This document shows, piece by piece, positions 8,461-20,841 of a stretch of 64,000 bases of DNA. Location: contig NZ_CP060139.1 in the NCBI RefSeq assembly GCF_014524565.1, positions 3,851,501 through 3,915,500 of the forward strand. The letters run 5' to 3'. How positions within the stretch are numbered: the first letter of the stretch is position 1; each line of letters begins with the position of its first letter. This DNA is from Croceimicrobium hydrocarbonivorans (GTDB taxonomy: Bacteria > Bacteroidota > Bacteroidia > Flavobacteriales > Schleiferiaceae). The notes under the pieces were generated by a model, which had not been told where the DNA came from, did not search any database, and worked only from the letters and a program-made list of their open reading frames with translations. The position numbers and the translations under genes are program-made.

Positions 8461-10170
8461 ATGACTCAAGCAGCAGAAAGAGCCCAAGCCTGGCTTAAAG
8501 CTCCTTATGATACTGAAACCCAAAAAGCTACCCAGGCCTTGATTGATGCCGGTGGTGATGCCTTAAATGATGCTTTTTACCAAGACCTCGACTTCGGAAC
8601 AGGTGGTTTACGCGGAATCATGGGGGTTGGGACCAACCGAATTAATAAATACACCTTAGGTGCTGCGACTCAGGGATTAGCGAATTACCTGAATAAGCAG
8701 TTTCCTGATATTCAAATTAAAGTGGCGATTGCGCATGACAGTCGCCATAATTCCAAACCTTTTGCCCGTCAAGTGGCAGAAGTACTTTCGGCCAATGGTA
8801 TTAAGGTTTTCCTTTATGAGGATTTACGTCCAACTCCGGCTTTATCCTTTGCTATTCGCCATTTAGACTGTCAAAGTGGAATCGTTTTAACCGCTTCCCA
8901 TAATCCACCTGCCTACAATGGTTATAAGGTATATTGGAGTGATGGCGGTCAATTAGTTCCTCCTCATGATAAGGCTGTAATTACTGAGGTTCGTGCGGTT
9001 AAAGCCGATGAAATTCGCTACGATGCCAATCCGGATCTGATTGAAATGATTGGCGATGCTGTAGATCAGGCCTATCTCGCCAAAGTGCAAGAACTAAGCT
9101 TGAGCAATCAAGGTAAAGAAGACCTTTCGGTAGTATTCACCAGCATCCATGGTACCAGTATTACTTTGGTACCACCTGCTTTGGAAAATGCCGGTTTCAA
9201 AAAGGTTTCTATAGTGGAAGAGCAAGCTACTCCAGATGGAGATTTCCCTACCGTAGCTTCTCCAAACCCAGAAGAAGCAGAAGCCCTAACCATGGCCCTT
9301 AAACAAGCTGAGAAGCTAGGTGCGGACATGGTAATTGGTACCGATCCCGATGCGGATCGAGTAGGGATTGCAGTTCGTAATCTTGAAGGTGAAATGGAAT
9401 TGCTCAATGGTAATCAAGCTGCTTCGGTATTGATTTACTATCTCCTTGAACGTTGGAAGGAAAATGGCAAATTGACCGGTAATGAATATGTAGCCAAAAC
9501 CATTGTTACTACAGACCTCATTGCAGATATCGCTAAGGCCTACGATGTGCCTTGCCCCGAATGTTTAACCGGTTTTAAATGGATTGCCGATATCATTCGC
9601 AAGCGCGAAGGTGAAGCCACCTTTATTGGTGGTGGTGAAGAAAGCTACGGGTATATGATTGGCGATTTCGTGCGTGATAAGGATGCGGTAGCTTCTGCAG
9701 TAATGCTAGCAGAAACTGCTGCTTATGCTAAATCACTAGGCTCCAGCTTCTATGAGATGATGGTAGAAGTTTACCACAAATTTGGTTTCTACCTCGAAAA
9801 ACTGGTTTCCTTGAAGCGTGAAGGCATGAAAGGTCAGCAGGAAATTGCCCAAATGATGGAAGACTTCCGCACCAAAACCCCCGCTACCATTGCAGGGGAG
9901 AAAATTGTGGAAGTATTGGATTATCAAAGTTCCGAGCATCGCTATGTAGCGGATAATCGTACGGAAGTTATCGACTTACCTAAAAGCAATGTGGTGCAGT
10001 TTGTTACGGATCAGGGCACCAAAATTACTGCACGTCCTAGTGGAACCGAACCTAAGATTAAGTTCTATGTAAGCGTAAAAGGAAATTTAGCCGATACTTC
10101 TGAATTTGCTGTCAGGAAAGCAGAACTCGAAGGTCGATTAGAGGCAATTACCAAAGAATTAGGATTATGA
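8461..10170 (+). CDS. Phospho-sugar mutase (phosphoglucomutase/phosphomannomutase)
   Basis: Alpha-D-phosphohexomutase of 569 residues that interconverts hexose 1- and 6-phosphates in the cytoplasm. The four family signatures are present in order: the phosphoserine loop TASHNPPAYNGYK with Ser146; the metal-binding loop GTDPDADRVG at about 294-303; the sugar-recognition loop GGEESYGY; and the C-terminal phosphate-binding loop RPSGTEPKIKFY. Length and the N-terminal FGTGGLRG motif match the long PgcA-like subfamily common in Bacteroidota and Firmicutes. The stop codon overlaps the next gene's start (ATGA), which suggests translational coupling. Confidence 0.93.
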   Translation: MTQAAERAQAWLKAPYDTETQKATQALIDAGGDALNDAFYQDLDFGTGGLRGIMGVGTNRINKYTLGAATQGLANYLNKQFPDIQIKVAIAHDSRHNSKPFARQVAEVLSANGIKVFLYEDLRPTPALSFAIRHLDCQSGIVLTASHNPPAYNGYKVYWSDGGQLVPPHDKAVITEVRAVKADEIRYDANPDLIEMIGDAVDQAYLAKVQELSLSNQGKEDLSVVFTSIHGTSITLVPPALENAGFKKVSIVEEQATPDGDFPTVASPNPEEAEALTMALKQAEKLGADMVIGTDPDADRVGIAVRNLEGEMELLNGNQAASVLIYYLLERWKENGKLTGNEYVAKTIVTTDLIADIAKAYDVPCPECLTGFKWIADIIRKREGEATFIGGGEESYGYMIGDFVRDKDAVASAVMLAETAAYAKSLGSSFYEMMVEVYHKFGFYLEKLVSLKREGMKGQQEIAQMMEDFRTKTPATIAGEKIVEVLDYQSSEHRYVADNRTEVIDLPKSNVVQFVTDQGTKITARPSGTEPKIKFYVSVKGNLADTSEFAVRKAELEGRLEAITKELGL

Positions 10171-11408
10171 TAAAAAGAGCCACAGGGATTCTGCTTTTAG
10201 GCTTGAGTCTCGGAGCTTGTCAGAATTCGGCTCCCAAGCCAGATGGTAGCAATGCCGACTCCCAATTAGCAGAAGGAATTTGGCAGGCTGTGATCGCGCA
10301 AAACGATAGTACCAACTTAAAGTTCAACTTCAACTTAGAATCCTTAAGTGATTCTGAATATGTGGCACATATTAAAAATGCGGAGGAGATTATCGATGCT
10401 AAAGTAATTCGCTTAGCGGCCGATAGTTTCAAAATTGAAATGCCCGTTTTTGCCAATTATTTCTTGGTTAAAAAGGAGGGAAATCAGCTAAAAGGTCAGT
10501 ATATCAATCCCGATGCTGAGGACTATTATCTACCTTTTAACGCTACCGCCGGAGTTTCTGAACGCTATGAAAATGCCCAGCATCTTTATCCTTTGCCAGG
10601 ATATTGGAAAGTGGTATTTAATCCGGGTACCGAAGATGAAAGCTTTGGCAAAGCTTATTTCGAATGGGATCAGGAGAAAGGGGTTTATGGTACCATCATG
10701 ACAGCTACTGGCGATTACCGCTATTTGGAAGGTTCGGGCGCTGCAGGTAAATTATACCTCTCTGCCTTTGATGGAGCGCATCTCTTTTACCTGGAAGCCG
10801 AATTGCATGATACACTGCAAGGGCATTTCTATTCCGGTCGTAGCTATCATGCTACCTGGATTGCTTATCGCGACAGTACCTTTGAATTGCCCGACCCGGA
10901 TACCCTAACTTATTTGAAGGAGGGCTATTCTAAAATGGAATTTGCCTTTCCTAATTTGGAAGGGGATACCATTGCTTTAAGTGATCCTCGCTTTGCCGAT
11001 AAGGCGGTAATCATCCAAATTAGCGGCTCTTGGTGTCCTAACTGCTATGATGAAAGTCGTTACCTCTCAAAGGTCTATGAACAATACAAAGATCAGGGCC
11101 TAGAAATCGTTTGCCTGAGCTTTGAGCGCACACGCGATTATGCTACCGCTCAAGAGCGCTTAGCTAAAATGCAGAAGGATCTTAGTATTCCTTATACTGT
11201 GCTGCTGGCGGGAGCCACTCGCGATGATAAAGCGGCGGAGAAATTGCCGATGCTCAATCATATAATGAGCTATCCAACGGCCATTTATCTGGACAAGGAG
11301 CATAAGCTGCGAAAGATCCATACCGGCTTTTCCGGACCAGGAACTCCGGTTTGGGAAGACTTTGTGAGCGAAAATGATGCATTTTTGCAAAAATTACTCA
11401 ACGAATAA
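10167..11408 (+). CDS. TlpA-like thioredoxin-domain lipoprotein
   Basis: A 413-residue predicted lipoprotein (lipobox Cys18, SLGAC). Residues about 25-260 form a domain of unknown function seen in Bacteroidota thiol proteins. A TlpA/ResA-type thioredoxin domain follows with redox motif WCPNC (Cys290, Cys293) and the cis-proline region YPTAIYLD. It would act in the periplasm on disulfides of envelope proteins or cytochrome maturation substrates. Its start overlaps the stop of the phosphohexomutase gene by 4 bases. The function of the N-terminal half is unknown. Confidence 0.85.
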   Translation: MIKRATGILLLGLSLGACQNSAPKPDGSNADSQLAEGIWQAVIAQNDSTNLKFNFNLESLSDSEYVAHIKNAEEIIDAKVIRLAADSFKIEMPVFANYFLVKKEGNQLKGQYINPDAEDYYLPFNATAGVSERYENAQHLYPLPGYWKVVFNPGTEDESFGKAYFEWDQEKGVYGTIMTATGDYRYLEGSGAAGKLYLSAFDGAHLFYLEAELHDTLQGHFYSGRSYHATWIAYRDSTFELPDPDTLTYLKEGYSKMEFAFPNLEGDTIALSDPRFADKAVIIQISGSWCPNCYDESRYLSKVYEQYKDQGLEIVCLSFERTRDYATAQERLAKMQKDLSIPYTVLLAGATRDDKAAEKLPMLNHIMSYPTAIYLDKEHKLRKIHTGFSGPGTPVWEDFVSENDAFLQKLLNE

Positions 11409-11430
11409 TTACCTCTCTTAAAATTATAAC

Positions 11431-12318
11431 ATGCAGAAAGTAGCAGTGATCGGAGCGGGAACCATGGGAAATGGAATTGCCCATGTTTTTGCTCAAAATG
11501 ACTTTGAAGTAAATCTGGTTGATATTTCTGACGAAGCCCTCGATCGCGGATTAAACACTATCAGCAAAAACCTGGATCGTCAGGTTTCTAAAGGAATTAT
11601 CGACGAAGCGAAAAAGGAAGCTACCCTCACCAATTTGAGTGGTTCTACCGATATGGCGACCGCCTTAAGCGATGCCGATTTGGTAGTGGAAGCCGCAACG
11701 GAGAACGTAGACCTTAAATTGAAGATTTTTGGCGATATGGATCGCTATTCTAAGCCAGAAGCAATTTTGGCCTCGAATACCTCTTCCATTTCCTTAACTC
11801 AAATTGCCGCCGTTACCTCTCGTCCCGATAAGGTGATTGGTATGCACTTTATGAATCCGGTACCGGTAATGAAACTGGTAGAAGTGATTCGCGGTTATGC
11901 CACCTCCGATGAAACTACCAAAACCATTATGGAATTGTCTGAGAAATTAGGCAAGGTACCTACCGAATGTAATGACTACCCAGGTTTCGTTTCCAACCGT
12001 ATCCTGATGCCCATGATTAATGAGGCCATCATCACCCTATTTGAAGGTGTAGCAGGAGTGAAGGAAATCGATACCATTATGAAATTAGGTATGGCACATC
12101 CAATGGGACCTTTGAAATTAGCTGATTTCATTGGCCTCGACGTTTGTCTTTCCATCCTGAATGTATTGTACGAGGGCTTTGGTAATCCTAAATATGCTCC
12201 CTGTCCCTTATTAGTAAATATGGTGCGTGCCGGAAAATTAGGAGCAAAATCAGGCGAAGGTTTTTACGATTACAGTGAAGGCCCTAAAAGCGAAACTGTT
12301 TCTTCTCAGTTTAGCTAA
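11431..12318 (+). CDS. 3-hydroxybutyryl-CoA dehydrogenase (3-hydroxyacyl-CoA dehydrogenase family)
   Basis: A 295-residue NAD(P)-dependent enzyme that oxidises 3-hydroxyacyl-CoA to 3-oxoacyl-CoA or the reverse. The Rossmann motif GAGTMGNGIA is at the N-terminus. The catalytic His-Glu dyad lies in GMHFMNPVPVMKLVEVI, and the C-terminal dimerisation domain has GFVSNRILMPMINEA and MGPLKLADFIGLDV. It is the stand-alone short form (PaaH/Hbd type), not the FadB fusion. It could act in short-chain acyl-CoA metabolism together with the CoA-transferase at 4.3-5.5 kb. A terminator follows. Confidence 0.93.
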   Translation: MQKVAVIGAGTMGNGIAHVFAQNDFEVNLVDISDEALDRGLNTISKNLDRQVSKGIIDEAKKEATLTNLSGSTDMATALSDADLVVEAATENVDLKLKIFGDMDRYSKPEAILASNTSSISLTQIAAVTSRPDKVIGMHFMNPVPVMKLVEVIRGYATSDETTKTIMELSEKLGKVPTECNDYPGFVSNRILMPMINEAIITLFEGVAGVKEIDTIMKLGMAHPMGPLKLADFIGLDVCLSILNVLYEGFGNPKYAPCPLLVNMVRAGKLGAKSGEGFYDYSEGPKSETVSSQFS

Positions 12319-12337
12319 GTCTAGCAAACAGCATTGA

Positions 12338-12370
12338 AAGGCCTCCCATTGTGGAGGCCTTTATTGTTTT
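12338..12370 (+). terminator. Rho-independent terminator after the hydroxyacyl-CoA dehydrogenase gene
   Basis: 10-bp stem AAAGGCCTCC/GGAGGCCTTT with a 6-base loop, followed by an imperfect T run (ATTGTTTT). Confidence 0.8.
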
Positions 12371-12468
12371 ATCGATAGGAACTATATTTTCATAGAGCTT
12401 TTGGTGCCTTTTGTCATAGTACAGCGATGGCTTCGTCTATACCTTGCAAACCGAAAAAATAATAGACC

Positions 12469-13053
12469 ATGTCTGATACAGCAACAGAACGCAAATCCTA
12501 TACTTACACTGAATACCGCGATTTAATTAAGCAAATGCGCTACCAAGGCCAAGCTACTGGCGGCTCTGAATCGGATGATTTCCTACGATACACCGACTTG
12601 AATATGGCCCGCATGGACAAGTGGGACAAGCGCTATGAGTTTAGCGATGAATTGAAGTCCACTCTCGATAATTTGAATCGCAAGGAAAAGTGGGTAGTGC
12701 TAAGCGAAGGCTGGTGTGGCGATGCAGCTCACTCAGTACCCGTATTGGCTAAAATCGCAGAATACAGTCCTAATATAGAATTAAGCATTCTCCTTCGCGA
12801 TGAAAATCTGGACCTAATGGATCAACATCTTACGAATGGAGGTCGATCTATTCCTAAATTAATTCGTTACAGCGAAAGTGGCGAAGTATTAGGAGAATGG
12901 GGACCTAGACCGGAAGCCGCGCAACAAATTCATTTGGATGGCAAAGCAGAAGGAAGAGCTAAAGCGGATGTGACCATCGACCTGCAAAAATGGTATGCTC
13001 GCGATCGTGGTGAAAGCCTCAGCAAGGAAATTGCCGATTTCTTAAAAGACTAA
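12469..13053 (+). CDS. Thioredoxin family protein with single-Cys WCGDA motif
   Basis: A 194-residue cytoplasmic protein with a thioredoxin fold from about residue 60. The active-site position reads WCGDAAHSVP, so Cys83 is present but the second cysteine of CxxC is Ala86. A conserved downstream segment GGRSIPKLI supplies the cis-proline. This WCGDA type is common to one thioredoxin-like family (Thioredoxin_9) in Bacteroidota, so it is a family trait and not a mutation here. Possible roles are monothiol chemistry or binding; the substrate is unknown. No signal peptide is visible. Confidence 0.75.
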   Translation: MSDTATERKSYTYTEYRDLIKQMRYQGQATGGSESDDFLRYTDLNMARMDKWDKRYEFSDELKSTLDNLNRKEKWVVLSEGWCGDAAHSVPVLAKIAEYSPNIELSILLRDENLDLMDQHLTNGGRSIPKLIRYSESGEVLGEWGPRPEAAQQIHLDGKAEGRAKADVTIDLQKWYARDRGESLSKEIADFLKD

Positions 13054-13060
13054 AATTTGG

Positions 13061-13315
13061 CTAGGAGGGATTTTCGAGGTTCCGATCTGCAGAAGCCTTG
13101 TAATTACGATACATCGCTTCAAAAATGCGATAGGTTTCCTCGCTAAATTCCTCATCCAGCCACTTTTGTACTTCTGCCTGACTGGCAGCCCGGGCTTTTG
13201 GAACCTTAAAACATTGTTTCATGGGCCCGGTTTCTATTTCGACATACCAGTGCTGCTCCTGCGCATAGAGCACCACTTTGAACTTTGGATGGGGCAGAGG
13301 TCCCACTATTCTCAT
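13061..13315 (-). CDS. Small conserved protein of unknown function
   Basis: 84 residues, no signal peptide, with one beta-rich half (MRIVGPLPHPKFKVVLYAQEQ-like opening, WYVEIE) and one helical half (AEVQKWLDEEFSEETYRIFEAMYRNY). I do not recognise a named family. It is probably real because its start overlaps the stop of the upstream oxidoreductase gene in the ATGA arrangement, forming the last member of a three-gene coupled group with the BNR protein. Confidence 0.6.
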   Translation of the reverse strand: MRIVGPLPHPKFKVVLYAQEQHWYVEIETGPMKQCFKVPKARAASQAEVQKWLDEEFSEETYRIFEAMYRNYKASADRNLENPS

Positions 13316-14559
13316 GAGGCTTGATGGTTTAAAATGAGGGCCTTAGCGGCCAATTCACCGCTTAGCATAGCGGCATTTAATGAGGGGTTCAAGATATGAT
13401 CTCCAGCCAGGTAAATTCCATCTAAAACCCTACTTTCTTCAAAGGACCGGCTATAAACCACTTGATCGATACGAGGCAGGGAGCGATTGACCTTATAGGT
13501 TCGAATCAATTTCCATTGGCTGGCTTGAGTTCCTAATAAGGGAGCCAGCTCCGACTGAATTTTCGCCTCCAATTGATTTTCGGATAAACCGGGATCCTGT
13601 TTTAAGCTTACTGAATACAAATGTTTGCCTTTAGGAGCATAGGCGGGCTGCACCTTCGATAAGCAAGCCACATTGCTGATTAGGCCTTCAGGATCTGAAT
13701 TCAGCCCAATCAGGCTTTTCGCCAATTTGCCAGCCGTACCTTCAAAATAGGCTTGCAGGGTGGGATTCCATTCAGTGCTATCTGCCAATTGGGGCAATAG
13801 AGCACCCGGTTCACAAGCAATAATGATTTGCTTTGCTTCCAAACTGCTGCCGTCTTTTAGATGTACTTGCCCCTTTTCGACTTTCAATACTTCGGTATTT
13901 AAACGAAACTCGGTAGAACGCAGTCCTGCTTTGATTTGCTGGGCAACTGAGGCGATACCTTTTTTAGGAAGACAGGCTTCGCCTTCCGCAAACATCTTAA
14001 ATACAAAGAGGCATTGACGATTGGAGGTTTCCAGGTCATTTTCCAGAAAAATCCCGCTAAAGAAGGGGCGGAAAAAGCGCTCAATAATCTTGCGTGAAAA
14101 ACCATAGCCACGTAAATAGTCATAGGTGCTTTCTTCTTTAATCTCAAAAATATCCTCGACGGATTGCTCCAATACCCATTTACGGAGCTTAGCCATTTTT
14201 AATTTATCCCAAATACTGCCTACCGGACTAAAAAACATGGAAATGGCTGCGGCCGGATTTCGTTTCACATCACTAACAGTAAAGGATTTGGCTCCATTAA
14301 AGATAAAGGCACCGGGGTCAAAAGCCTTGCATTCCAAAGCCTTTAAATCCAAATGCTTCTTTACCATGGGATAAGCACTCAGGATAACCTGAAAACCCTG
14401 ATCCAGCGTAAAGCCTTCAAAGAAATCGGTTTTTAATCGACCACCCACCTGTGGAGACTGATCGATGATCAGCGTTTTTAAATTATACGATTCCAGTTCT
14501 TTCGCAGCGATCAGGCCCGAAACTCCGGCGCCTACTACAATCGCATCGTAATTTGCCAT
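13312..14559 (-). CDS. NAD(P)/FAD-dependent oxidoreductase (amine oxidase/phytoene desaturase-like)
   Basis: A 415-residue flavoprotein of the amine-oxidase superfamily. The FAD-binding Rossmann motif GAGVSGLIAAKELE lies at residues 11-24, followed by the GG-doublet-type stretch VGGRLKTD. A second conserved glycine-rich segment is at the C-terminus (GIYLAGDHILNPSLNAAMLSGE), where the FAD ribityl chain is held. The family includes protoporphyrinogen oxidase, carotenoid desaturases and monoamine oxidases; the exact substrate is not readable. It overlaps both neighbours by one (upstream, TAATG) and four bases (downstream, ATGA), so translation of the three is probably coupled. Confidence 0.85.
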   Translation of the reverse strand: MANYDAIVVGAGVSGLIAAKELESYNLKTLIIDQSPQVGGRLKTDFFEGFTLDQGFQVILSAYPMVKKHLDLKALECKAFDPGAFIFNGAKSFTVSDVKRNPAAAISMFFSPVGSIWDKLKMAKLRKWVLEQSVEDIFEIKEESTYDYLRGYGFSRKIIERFFRPFFSGIFLENDLETSNRQCLFVFKMFAEGEACLPKKGIASVAQQIKAGLRSTEFRLNTEVLKVEKGQVHLKDGSSLEAKQIIIACEPGALLPQLADSTEWNPTLQAYFEGTAGKLAKSLIGLNSDPEGLISNVACLSKVQPAYAPKGKHLYSVSLKQDPGLSENQLEAKIQSELAPLLGTQASQWKLIRTYKVNRSLPRIDQVVYSRSFEESRVLDGIYLAGDHILNPSLNAAMLSGELAAKALILNHQAS

Positions 14560-17500
14560 TATCCTTTTAGGTTTAAATTGAATTGCTGACGAAGGCTTTC
14601 AAATTTGGGCCAGTCATTTTGCTTAAAAGCTTTCCATTCTTCCAGGAAAGCCTGTTCCGATTTTCGGTATTTATCCTCTAAAATTTGGGCTTGGGATGGG
14701 ACTTCCGCCCAATTGCCCCAGAAGTACATTAAGATCGCATTGTACTGACTTTGCAGGGTTTCCGGCTGATCGTAATAGCCATCTACCACCTTGCCAAATA
14801 TCTTTTCTTCCAGCTCTTTTAAGCCTTTCTCCAAGCTTTTCAAGGAGTCTTGGTAGGCTTTCGCCTGATCTGCCTTCAAGCTCAATTGTGCTAATTCCTT
14901 ACTGATCTGGATTTTCATTTTGGCCTCTTTTAACCAATCGCTTGCCAGATGCAATGAATCTAAAGAAGCATCTAATTTCTGTCGATAATGGAAACTAGAT
15001 TCCAGATCTTCCAGAGAGATTTGGTCGCTCAAACGCGGATCCAGTCGATACACAAAGCTTTGATCGGCCTTCTGGCCAGCATAGCTCAGTTCTAGGCGAT
15101 AATAGCCACAGGGCAGGGGAGTTGGGGCTTGTTCTGTGGTATCATTCAAACTTCGATTTTTATCAGGGAAACCTAAACCTTTGCCCTGCATAGCTAGGCG
15201 GTATTTATGCAAACCTTCTTTGGGATCGAGGTACCAGGTTCTTTGAAGCTTATTTTGAGCATCGAATAAATTCAATTGGAGCTTTTTGCTTTTTACCGAA
15301 TCTTCCTTCTCAAAACCATTGTAAACAAAGACTTCCAATCCTGAATTACGATTCTCCCCCTTGAAAATTCCATCCGCTGGAAAGCGAGAGCCATCCGCTC
15401 TTTTGGTGGCATGCTTCCAAGGGTCATTTACCGTGTATAGTTGCAGCTTAGGATTTTCATTACGGCGATGTAATGCAATACTCTCCCTTAATTGCTCTAA
15501 AGGATCCAGAATATAAGCGGCTCTTCCAAAGGTGCCTACAATGAGGTCATGCTCACGGGGATGAATCTTAAGGTCATTAACGGGCACAGTAGGGAAGTCC
15601 TTAGTCCATTTTTGCCAGTGTAGACCCATATCCCAAGTAAAGAAAAGACCTCTTTGGGTGCCGGCAAATAATAAATTGGGATCAACCGGATCTTGAACCA
15701 CCGATAGCACATAGGCGGGGAGGTCCATACCAATATTGCGGAAGCTCTTGCCGTAATTATCGGTATAATAGAGATAGGGCTTTTCATTTCCTCGGCGGTA
15801 ATCGTTGGCTACTACAAAGGCCGCTCCTTTTTGATGGGCAGAATGCACAATCTGGGGAATCCAAGCTCCTTCAGGCAGAGCCTTCATTTTAGCACTTAAT
15901 TCCTGCCAATTTTTACCCGAATCACGACTTAAATGTAAAAGGCCATCATCACTGCTCACCCAAAGCTCTCCGGGCGATAAGCCGGGCTCAATACAGAGTA
16001 AAGTGGTATAATTTTCAGCTCCGGTTACATCATAAGTTAAACCGCCACTTTCATCAAAATGCTGCTTGCTGGTATCATTAGTAGTGAGATCAGGAGAAAT
16101 CACTTCCCAACTTTGACCTTGATCTTTAGACTTAAACACAAATTGAGCTCCGAAGTAAATGCAAGTGCTATCAAAGGGATCTTGAGCAATGGGGGCATTC
16201 CAATTGTAACGCAGTTTTATATGCTCTGGATGCACCGGGCGAATCATTTGGGTATACCCAGTATTTACATCTACCCGACCTACAAAGCCCTCTTGACTCA
16301 TCGCATACACATAGCGATTGTTATTAGGATCGGGTAAAACATCAAAGCCATCGCCAAAGAAGAGCTCTTCCCAATAATCATTGCGAATGCCATCGGCACG
16401 CCATACATAGGCCGGACCTTTCCAGGAACCATTGTCCTGCATACCGCCATAAACATTATAGGGCATTTCCATATCGTAGCTGATATGATAGAATTGGGCT
16501 AGGGGTAGATTATTCACAAATCGCCAGCTACGACCACGATCCCGGCTGATGTTCAAGCCACCATCATTACCATTAATAATATAGTTGGGATCCTGTGGGT
16601 GAATGTAAAAAGCATGATGATCCGGGTGGATATAGTCGTAAGGAGCAATCACCTCCCAATTTTTGCCTCCGTCTTCGGAACGACTCAGCACTGACCAAAT
16701 GCTATATACCCGATTTTCATTTTCAGGATCCACATAGATTTCAGCATAGTAGAAGGGGCGATTGCCAATATTAGGGTCCACCGAAATCTTCTGCCATTTC
16801 GAACCGCCATCATCACTGCGGTAGAGGGCGTTCTTTTCTTTGTTTTCAATCAAGGCATAAATGCGATTGGGCTGGGAGGGGGCAATCGCAATACCCATGC
16901 GGCCTAATTCTCCTTTGGGTAAACCATCTTTCTCGCTTTTTTGGCTCCAGCTGGCACCACCATCATAGGTGATATATAAACCACTACCGGGACCACCCGA
17001 TTTAAAGAACCAGGGATTACGGCGGTGCTCCCATATATTTACAATCAGCTTATCCGGATTTTGAGGATCCATAACCATTTCAGCCGCACCAGTTCGTTCA
17101 TTATTGTAGAGAATGAGTTCCCAGTTCTTACCGCCATCAATACTCTTATATACCCCGCGATCTTTGGAGTCTGCCCAGGGATTACCAATCGCAGCTACAT
17201 AGATAATATTGGGGTCATAGGGATGCACCAAAATGCGATGGATATGTCGGCTTTCCTCCAATCCCATCAGCTTCCAGCTTTTACCACCATCGGGAGAGCG
17301 ATAGATACCAGCCCCACCTGTATTGGAATTCCGAGGATTACCTTCTCCGGTACCCAGCCAAATTACATCCGGGTTTTGTGGATCCAGAGCTATAGAGCCT
17401 ACGCTGCTAACCGCTTCATTATTAAAAATGCATGACCAGGAGGTGCCTCCATTTTCGCTGCGCCACAGTCCACCCGAGGCCGAACCTGCATAGATCCGAT

Positions 17501-17666
17501 TATCATCACGCGGATCAACCTTAATGGCGGTTATCCTACCGCTCATCCCGGCCGGGCCGATAGAACGGAAATTGAGATCACTTAAAAGTTTTTGGGGAAT
17601 ACTGTCTTGAGCAAAGCCCAGAACGGAAAATAAGAGAAGAATGGCAACGAATAAAGGTCGTTTCAT
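14559..17666 (-). CDS. Secreted BNR/VPS10-type beta-propeller protein
   Basis: About 1,035 residues. The start is set at the ATG at 17666, which opens a clear signal peptide (MKRPLFVAILLLFSVLGFAQ); an in-frame codon 36 bases upstream would spoil it. The mature part carries many BNR/Asp-box repeats (for example SENGGTSW, SPDGGKSW, SIDGGKNW, SDDGGSKW, SEDGGKNW, SRDRGRSW, SKDQGQSW) that build two large beta-propellers similar to sortilin or xyloglucanase folds. The C-terminal about 250 residues are helical and charged. No catalytic residues can be assigned. Such proteins are common in Bacteroidota and are probably periplasmic or surface-bound; no type IX sorting domain is obvious at the C-terminus. 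Confidence 0.85.
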   Translation of the reverse strand: MKRPLFVAILLLFSVLGFAQDSIPQKLLSDLNFRSIGPAGMSGRITAIKVDPRDDNRIYAGSASGGLWRSENGGTSWSCIFNNEAVSSVGSIALDPQNPDVIWLGTGEGNPRNSNTGGAGIYRSPDGGKSWKLMGLEESRHIHRILVHPYDPNIIYVAAIGNPWADSKDRGVYKSIDGGKNWELILYNNERTGAAEMVMDPQNPDKLIVNIWEHRRNPWFFKSGGPGSGLYITYDGGASWSQKSEKDGLPKGELGRMGIAIAPSQPNRIYALIENKEKNALYRSDDGGSKWQKISVDPNIGNRPFYYAEIYVDPENENRVYSIWSVLSRSEDGGKNWEVIAPYDYIHPDHHAFYIHPQDPNYIINGNDGGLNISRDRGRSWRFVNNLPLAQFYHISYDMEMPYNVYGGMQDNGSWKGPAYVWRADGIRNDYWEELFFGDGFDVLPDPNNNRYVYAMSQEGFVGRVDVNTGYTQMIRPVHPEHIKLRYNWNAPIAQDPFDSTCIYFGAQFVFKSKDQGQSWEVISPDLTTNDTSKQHFDESGGLTYDVTGAENYTTLLCIEPGLSPGELWVSSDDGLLHLSRDSGKNWQELSAKMKALPEGAWIPQIVHSAHQKGAAFVVANDYRRGNEKPYLYYTDNYGKSFRNIGMDLPAYVLSVVQDPVDPNLLFAGTQRGLFFTWDMGLHWQKWTKDFPTVPVNDLKIHPREHDLIVGTFGRAAYILDPLEQLRESIALHRRNENPKLQLYTVNDPWKHATKRADGSRFPADGIFKGENRNSGLEVFVYNGFEKEDSVKSKKLQLNLFDAQNKLQRTWYLDPKEGLHKYRLAMQGKGLGFPDKNRSLNDTTEQAPTPLPCGYYRLELSYAGQKADQSFVYRLDPRLSDQISLEDLESSFHYRQKLDASLDSLHLASDWLKEAKMKIQISKELAQLSLKADQAKAYQDSLKSLEKGLKELEEKIFGKVVDGYYDQPETLQSQYNAILMYFWGNWAEVPSQAQILEDKYRKSEQAFLEEWKAFKQNDWPKFESLRQQFNLNLKG

Positions 17667-17797
17667 AATAGCTTGTTTGGTCTTATCCTCGAAAATAGTC
17701 ATTAATCGGCAGGATGCAGAGCTACAATAAAACTCTGGCTCCCTACTTTGGTTCAGTACAAGCTTGAAAATGTTTAAACAATAGCTAAATTGGAGCT

Positions 17798-20460
<2,663 letters not shown>

Positions 20461-20589
20461 TTAATTTTTTGAGGCCGCAAATTTAGTGTTTTAAGAGGGG
20501 AGGGCTAGGCCAGATCAGAATTATTTAAATCTTTAGGACCGCAGGCCCTTATTTGCGTAATTCGCGCCTCAGATTTTTCGTGCAAAACC

Positions 20590-20841
20590 GTGAATTCAAA
20601 AGAGATTAAATGTCCACAGTGTCATTGGAAACCCGAGCCAGGGCCGCATTGGCATTGCCTGGAATGTGGCAGCGACCTCGATCATTTCGCCAATGTAGGG
20701 CGCTGCGATCATTGTGGTTACAGTCATGATAAAACCTATTGCCCAGAGGAACTAGGCGGCTGCGGTCAGAGTTCACCGCATTTAGATTGGTACGGCAGCT
20801 TTGATCAGGATTTAGCGGAAATCGACATTTTCAATTCCTAG
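20590..20841 (+). CDS. Small zinc-ribbon protein
   Basis: 83 residues, read from a GTG start because no ATG lies in frame upstream. It carries three or four paired metal-binding knuckles: CPQC (residues 8-11), CLEC (23-26), CDHC (39-42) and a later Cys pair (CPEE...GCGQ), enough for two zinc ribbons. A C-terminal acidic tail follows. It resembles zinc-ribbon adaptors in Bacteroidota, but the function is unknown. The last four bases overlap the convergent AlbA_2 gene. Confidence 0.65.
   Translation: MNSKEIKCPQCHWKPEPGPHWHCLECGSDLDHFANVGRCDHCGYSHDKTYCPEELGGCGQSSPHLDWYGSFDQDLAEIDIFNS

Noticed and set aside
12469-13053. Loss of the second thioredoxin cysteine as a mutation
   Set aside because: WCGDA is the normal form of this thioredoxin-like family, so it is not an anomaly.
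13061-13315. Small gene suspected to be spurious
   Set aside because: Kept as a gene because its start overlaps the upstream stop in a coupled arrangement and it does not lie antisense to another gene.
17025-17435. A 136-codon open frame on the + strand
   Set aside because: It lies wholly opposite the BNR-repeat gene, has no family features and its codon pattern mirrors the repeats of that gene.
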